64,000 nucleotides of DNA, from NCBI RefSeq assembly GCF_040719375.1, contig NZ_JBFDTP010000002.1, forward strand, positions 1,240,001 through 1,304,000. Reading direction: 5' to 3'. This stretch comes from Clostridium sp. AN503. GTDB taxonomy: Bacteria; Bacillota; Clostridia; Lachnospirales; Lachnospiraceae. The position numbers and the translations under genes are program-made. Positions 61,976-64,000 of this stretch are shown in pieces (the first letter of the stretch is position 1; each line of letters starts with the position of its first letter). The notes below the pieces were generated by a model that ran no database searches, had not been told where the DNA came from, and saw only the letters and a program-made list of their open reading frames with translations.

Positions 61976-62290
61976 ATGACCAAATTAGAGTGCAGCGTAA
62001 CAAACTGTCTCCACAACTCCGATCACTGCTGCTGCAAGCAGGCGATCATCGTGGACGGACATGAAGCTAAGGAAAAATGTGAAACCTGCTGCGGAAGCTT
62101 CGATGAAAACCGCGAAGGCTTTTTCAAAAACGTATTTAAGACCCCGGAGAGCCGTCTGGAGATCGATTGTGAGGCAGTAAAATGCATTTACAACGAGAAC
62201 CGTCACTGTGTAGCAGAGCACATTGGAATCGCAGGAGACGGGGCAAGCAAAGCAGAGCACACGGAGTGCGCGACATTTAAGGCACGGTAG
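61976..62290 (+). CDS. DUF1540-domain protein (two Cys-rich repeats)
   Basis: A 104-residue small soluble protein with two DUF1540-type repeats, ECSVTNCLHNSDHCCCKQAI (about residues 5-24) with CETCCGSF, and CEAVKCIYNENRHCVAEHIG (about 60-79) ending in ECATF. The regularly spaced Cys and His residues suggest metal binding, probably zinc. The biological role of the family is unknown to me. AAGGAGG lies before ATG 61976 within a hairpin, suggesting translational control. It stands between the thrS pair and the infC operon. Confidence 0.85.
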   Translation: MTKLECSVTNCLHNSDHCCCKQAIIVDGHEAKEKCETCCGSFDENREGFFKNVFKTPESRLEIDCEAVKCIYNENRHCVAEHIGIAGDGASKAEHTECATFKAR

Positions 62291-62374
62291 GCATGGCAGT
62301 GCCGGGGAATGGTCATGGCTGTTTCCCCGGTTACATAAAAAACGGGGAAATTGCTGATGAAGTAAAAAAAGTCC

Positions 62375-62403
62375 TTGACATTTCCAAAGGAAGATAGTAT
62401 AGT
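62375..62403 (+). promoter_or_regulatory. infC operon promoter
   Basis: TTGACA (62375-62380), 17-bp spacer, TATAGT (62398-62403), a strong promoter upstream of the leader RNA. Confidence 0.8.
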
Positions 62404-62640
62404 AAATAAAGTTGTGAAAACAACAACAGGAAAGTAGGTATCCACCTCACCTCGGCACGAGCAAGTGACCCTGGTTCATAGTTAAGAAACACGGATAAGC
62501 GGCGGCGACGTCCTATGTGATACTTGATACTTAGAGGGTGGATAGAATATTCTATCTACTTTTTTTACGCTCCGGCGTAAGGAAAGACCGGCGTTGACGG
62601 TTTTTCAAAAGCAGTGAAACAAAACATGCAGAATTCTATT
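62404..62640 (+). promoter_or_regulatory. L20-type leader of infC-rpmI-rplT, with attenuator
   Basis: The leader has a GTTGT-GAAA-ACAAC hairpin (62411-62424). An attenuator follows: GTGGATAGAAT (62538-62548) with ATTCTATCTAC (62549-62559) and a seven-T run. TATCCACC (62439-62446) can pair with GGTGGATA (62537-62544) to form an antiterminator, so the structures exclude each other. In Firmicutes such leaders let ribosomal protein L20 repress its own operon. Confidence 0.8.
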
Positions 62641-62655
62641 AGGAGGTGCACGACA

Positions 62656-63162
62656 ATTAGCGATTTAATGATTAACGAACAGATTCGTGACAAAGAAGTT
62701 CGATTGATTGGTGAGAACGGGGAGCAGCTGGGAATCCTGCCACTCATAGACGCGCTCAAGATGGCGCGGGAGGCAGAGCTTGACTTAGTAAAGATTGCGC
62801 CGACGGCAAAGCCACCGGTTTGTAAGATCATCGATTACGGCAAGTATCGTTACGAACTGGCAAGAAAAGAAAAAGAAGCTAAGAAAAAACAGAAGGTAAT
62901 CGAGGTAAAGGAAGTGCGGTTATCCCCGAACATCGACACCAATGACTTGAACACCAAGATGGGTGCGGCACGGAAGTTCCTTGAAAAGGGCGATAAAGTC
63001 AAAGTTACCTTACGTTTCCGTGGTCGTGAGATGGCACATATGTCCAAGTCCAGATATATCCTGGATGATTTTGCCGAGAGCTTAAAGGACATTGCAACCA
63101 TCGACAAGCCTTCCAAGGTAGAAGGAAGAAGCATGGTTATGTTTTTAACTGCTAAAAAGTAA
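62656..63162 (+). CDS. infC: Translation initiation factor IF-3
   Basis: A 168-residue factor that keeps 30S subunits free and checks the start codon. The N-domain (about residues 4-75, LMINEQIRDKEVRLIGENGE, KMAREAELDLVKIAPTAKPP, CKIIDYGKYRYE) and basic linker (KEKEAKKKQKVIEVKEVRLS) lead to the C-domain (DLNTKMGAARKFLEKGDKVK, LRFRGREMAHM). The start is ATT at 62656, 9 nt after AGGAGG (62641-62646); the first ATG is 21 nt from that site, too far. The rare AUU start is conserved in infC and allows IF-3 to limit its own synthesis. Confidence 0.95.
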   Translation: MSDLMINEQIRDKEVRLIGENGEQLGILPLIDALKMAREAELDLVKIAPTAKPPVCKIIDYGKYRYELARKEKEAKKKQKVIEVKEVRLSPNIDTNDLNTKMGAARKFLEKGDKVKVTLRFRGREMAHMSKSRYILDDFAESLKDIATIDKPSKVEGRSMVMFLTAKK

Positions 63163-63192
63163 ACGTAAGATTGATTAAGGAGGAAGAACAAT

Positions 63193-63390
63193 ATGCCTAA
63201 ATTAAAAACAAGCAGAGCAGCTGCAAAACGTTTCAAAAAGACCGGTACCGGTAAGCTGGTAAGAAATAAAGCATACAAGTCTCACATCTTAACTAAGAAG
63301 TCTACCAAGAGAAAGAGAAATCTTAGAAAAGATATCGTTACGGACGGCACCAACGCTAAAGTAATGAAGAAGATTTTACCATATCTGTAA
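63193..63390 (+). CDS. rpmI: 50S ribosomal protein L35
   Basis: A 65-residue, very basic protein of the large ribosomal subunit: MPKLKTSRAAAKRFKKTGTG at the start, HILTKKSTKRKRNLRK in the middle and MKKILPYL at the end, all family-typical. AAGGAGG precedes the ATG. It lies between infC and rplT in the standard order. Confidence 0.98.
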   Translation: MPKLKTSRAAAKRFKKTGTGKLVRNKAYKSHILTKKSTKRKRNLRKDIVTDGTNAKVMKKILPYL

Positions 63391-63424
63391 TAGACTGATT
63401 CGTGTAAGAAGGAGGAAAAAACCG

Positions 63425-63781
63425 ATGGCAAGAATTAAAGGCGGTATGAACGCGAGAAAGAAACACAACAGAGTGCTGAAGATGGCAAAAGGCTACAGAG
63501 GCGCACGTTCCAAACAGTATAGAGTAGCAAAGCAGTCCGTTATGAGAGCGCTGACCAGCTCTTATGCAGGCCGCAAAGAGAGAAAGAGACAGTTCCGTCA
63601 GCTGTGGATCGCACGTATCAACGCAGCAGCAAGGATCAACGGCCTGTCCTATTCCAAGTTCATGTACGGCTTAAAGCTGGCTGGTGTTGAGATGAACCGC
63701 AAGGTCCTGTCCGACATGGCGATCAACGACGCAGAAGGCTTTGCAAAGCTGGCTGAACTGGCAAAGTCCAAAGTGGCTTAA
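63425..63781 (+). CDS. rplT: 50S ribosomal protein L20
   Basis: A 118-residue, normal-length primary rRNA-binding protein needed early in 50S assembly: MARIKGGMNARKKHNRVLKM, GYRGARSKQYRVAKQSVMRA, RKERKRQFRQLWIARINAAA and SYSKFMYGLKLAGVEMNRKV-like segments. In Firmicutes, free L20 binds the operon leader and represses it, which matches the leader at 62404-62640. AAGGAGG precedes the ATG. Confidence 0.98.
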   Translation: MARIKGGMNARKKHNRVLKMAKGYRGARSKQYRVAKQSVMRALTSSYAGRKERKRQFRQLWIARINAAARINGLSYSKFMYGLKLAGVEMNRKVLSDMAINDAEGFAKLAELAKSKVA

Positions 63782-63787
63782 TCATAG

Positions 63788-63837
63788 TAAAACGCAAAGG
63801 AGGTTCCTCAGAGGGACTTCCTTTTTTGATGCGTTTT
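63788..63837 (+). terminator. Terminator after rplT
   Basis: AAAGGAGGTTCCTC pairs with GAGGGACTTCCTTT (with two wobble or mismatched positions), followed by TTTTTT. An outer AAAACGCA/TGCGTTTT pair extends it. Confidence 0.75.
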
Positions 63838-63916
63838 TATTGCATTAAAGATATGGAAATGCTATAATTGGTTAACAGATTATGTGTTTGCAGGTTATGG
63901 GAGAAGGAGACGTAAA

Positions 63917-64000
63917 ATGCGCAAAGCGGTTTGGAAAAGCGTGCGGCACTGGTGGCAGTGGGCACTGATCCTATTGATATCCTTTGCGGTCATGAGCGGC
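63917..64000 (+). CDS. Start of a membrane protein gene (3' end outside window)
   Basis: The first 28 codons read MRKAVWKSVRHWWQWALILL and then ISFAVMSG, a basic lead followed by a transmembrane helix. GAAGGAG precedes the ATG by 7 nt. It may be an ion transporter or other polytopic membrane protein; too little is visible to say more. Confidence 0.6.
   Translation, partial: MRKAVWKSVRHWWQWALILLISFAVMSG

Noticed and set aside
1..64000. CRISPR arrays, tRNA or rRNA genes, intact insertion sequences
   Set aside because: No regularly spaced repeats, cloverleaf tRNA patterns or transposase motifs were seen on reading the window; only tmRNA was found.

Overview
The window looks like chromosome from a gut-type Lachnospiraceae / Clostridium cluster XIVa bacterium. 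Supporting signs are a GC content near 50%, strong AGGAGG ribosome sites, T-box leaders on pheST and thrS, two YesM/YesN two-component systems each placed before a binding-protein transporter, lipoprotein binding proteins with Ala/Glu/Thr-rich linkers, a Firmicute-type tmRNA, and an infC-rpmI-rplT operon with an L20-type leader. Assignments come from reading sequence motifs; no database search was run.

Layout. 1-2.8 kb: end of a pectin/uronate block (uxaC tail, LacI regulator, PL22 oligogalacturonate lyase). 2.8-4.5 kb: a membrane-tethered HTH protein with a small membrane partner, a decayed holin-like toxin, and a GNAT acetyltransferase. 4.5-13.7 kb: an OmpR-type two-component system divergent from a small membrane gene, an RND adaptor and pump, and two TolC-like proteins; the divergent spacer holds 11-bp-phased repeats that look like the response-regulator operator. 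13.8-20.6 kb: YesM/YesN pair, TRAP transporter (dctM split by a frameshift) and a second TRAP binding protein. 20.6-24.3 kb: GntR regulator and an ascorbate-family PTS with an SIS-domain protein, with two matching operators.

24.5-30.1 kb: gene remnant, T-box, pheS-pheT, enolase. 30.1-35.2 kb: a MerR/zinc-ribbon/methyltransferase fusion divergent from an M20 amidohydrolase, a membrane transporter and a PatB/MalY C-S lyase, possibly a route for N-acylated S-substituted cysteines. 35.3-42.2 kb: second YesM/YesN pair and a ferric-type ABC transporter whose binding protein lacks the iron tyrosine pair; the ABC operon lies between two structured repeats sharing a 16-nt core. 42.3-43.9 kb: an AT-rich AbiE toxin-antitoxin cassette with a consensus promoter, an operator-like palindrome and a 12-bp flanking direct repeat.

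44.0-52.8 kb: secG, rnr, smpB and, 5.5 kb on, ssrA (the trans-translation and RNA-decay set), interspersed with a zinc-ribbon/LRR membrane protein, a HAD phosphatase, ilvE and a cytidylate-kinase-like protein. 52.9-57.6 kb: sigma factor with a zinc-ribbon protein, MATE exporter, secreted glycosidase-like protein. 57.6-61.9 kb: one T-box controlling two tandem, divergent threonyl-tRNA synthetases. 61.9-64.0 kb: DUF1540 protein behind an SD-masking hairpin, then infC (AUU start), rpmI, rplT and the start of a membrane protein.

The most unusual items are the tandem ThrRS pair with similar ends and divergent cores, the RND/TolC export set in a presumed single-membrane lineage with its phased operator, the MerR-methyltransferase fusion, the long perfect inverted repeat at 37.8-38.0 kb, and the SD-masking 5'UTR hairpins of eno and the DUF1540 gene. 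No tRNA, rRNA, CRISPR array or intact insertion sequence was seen.
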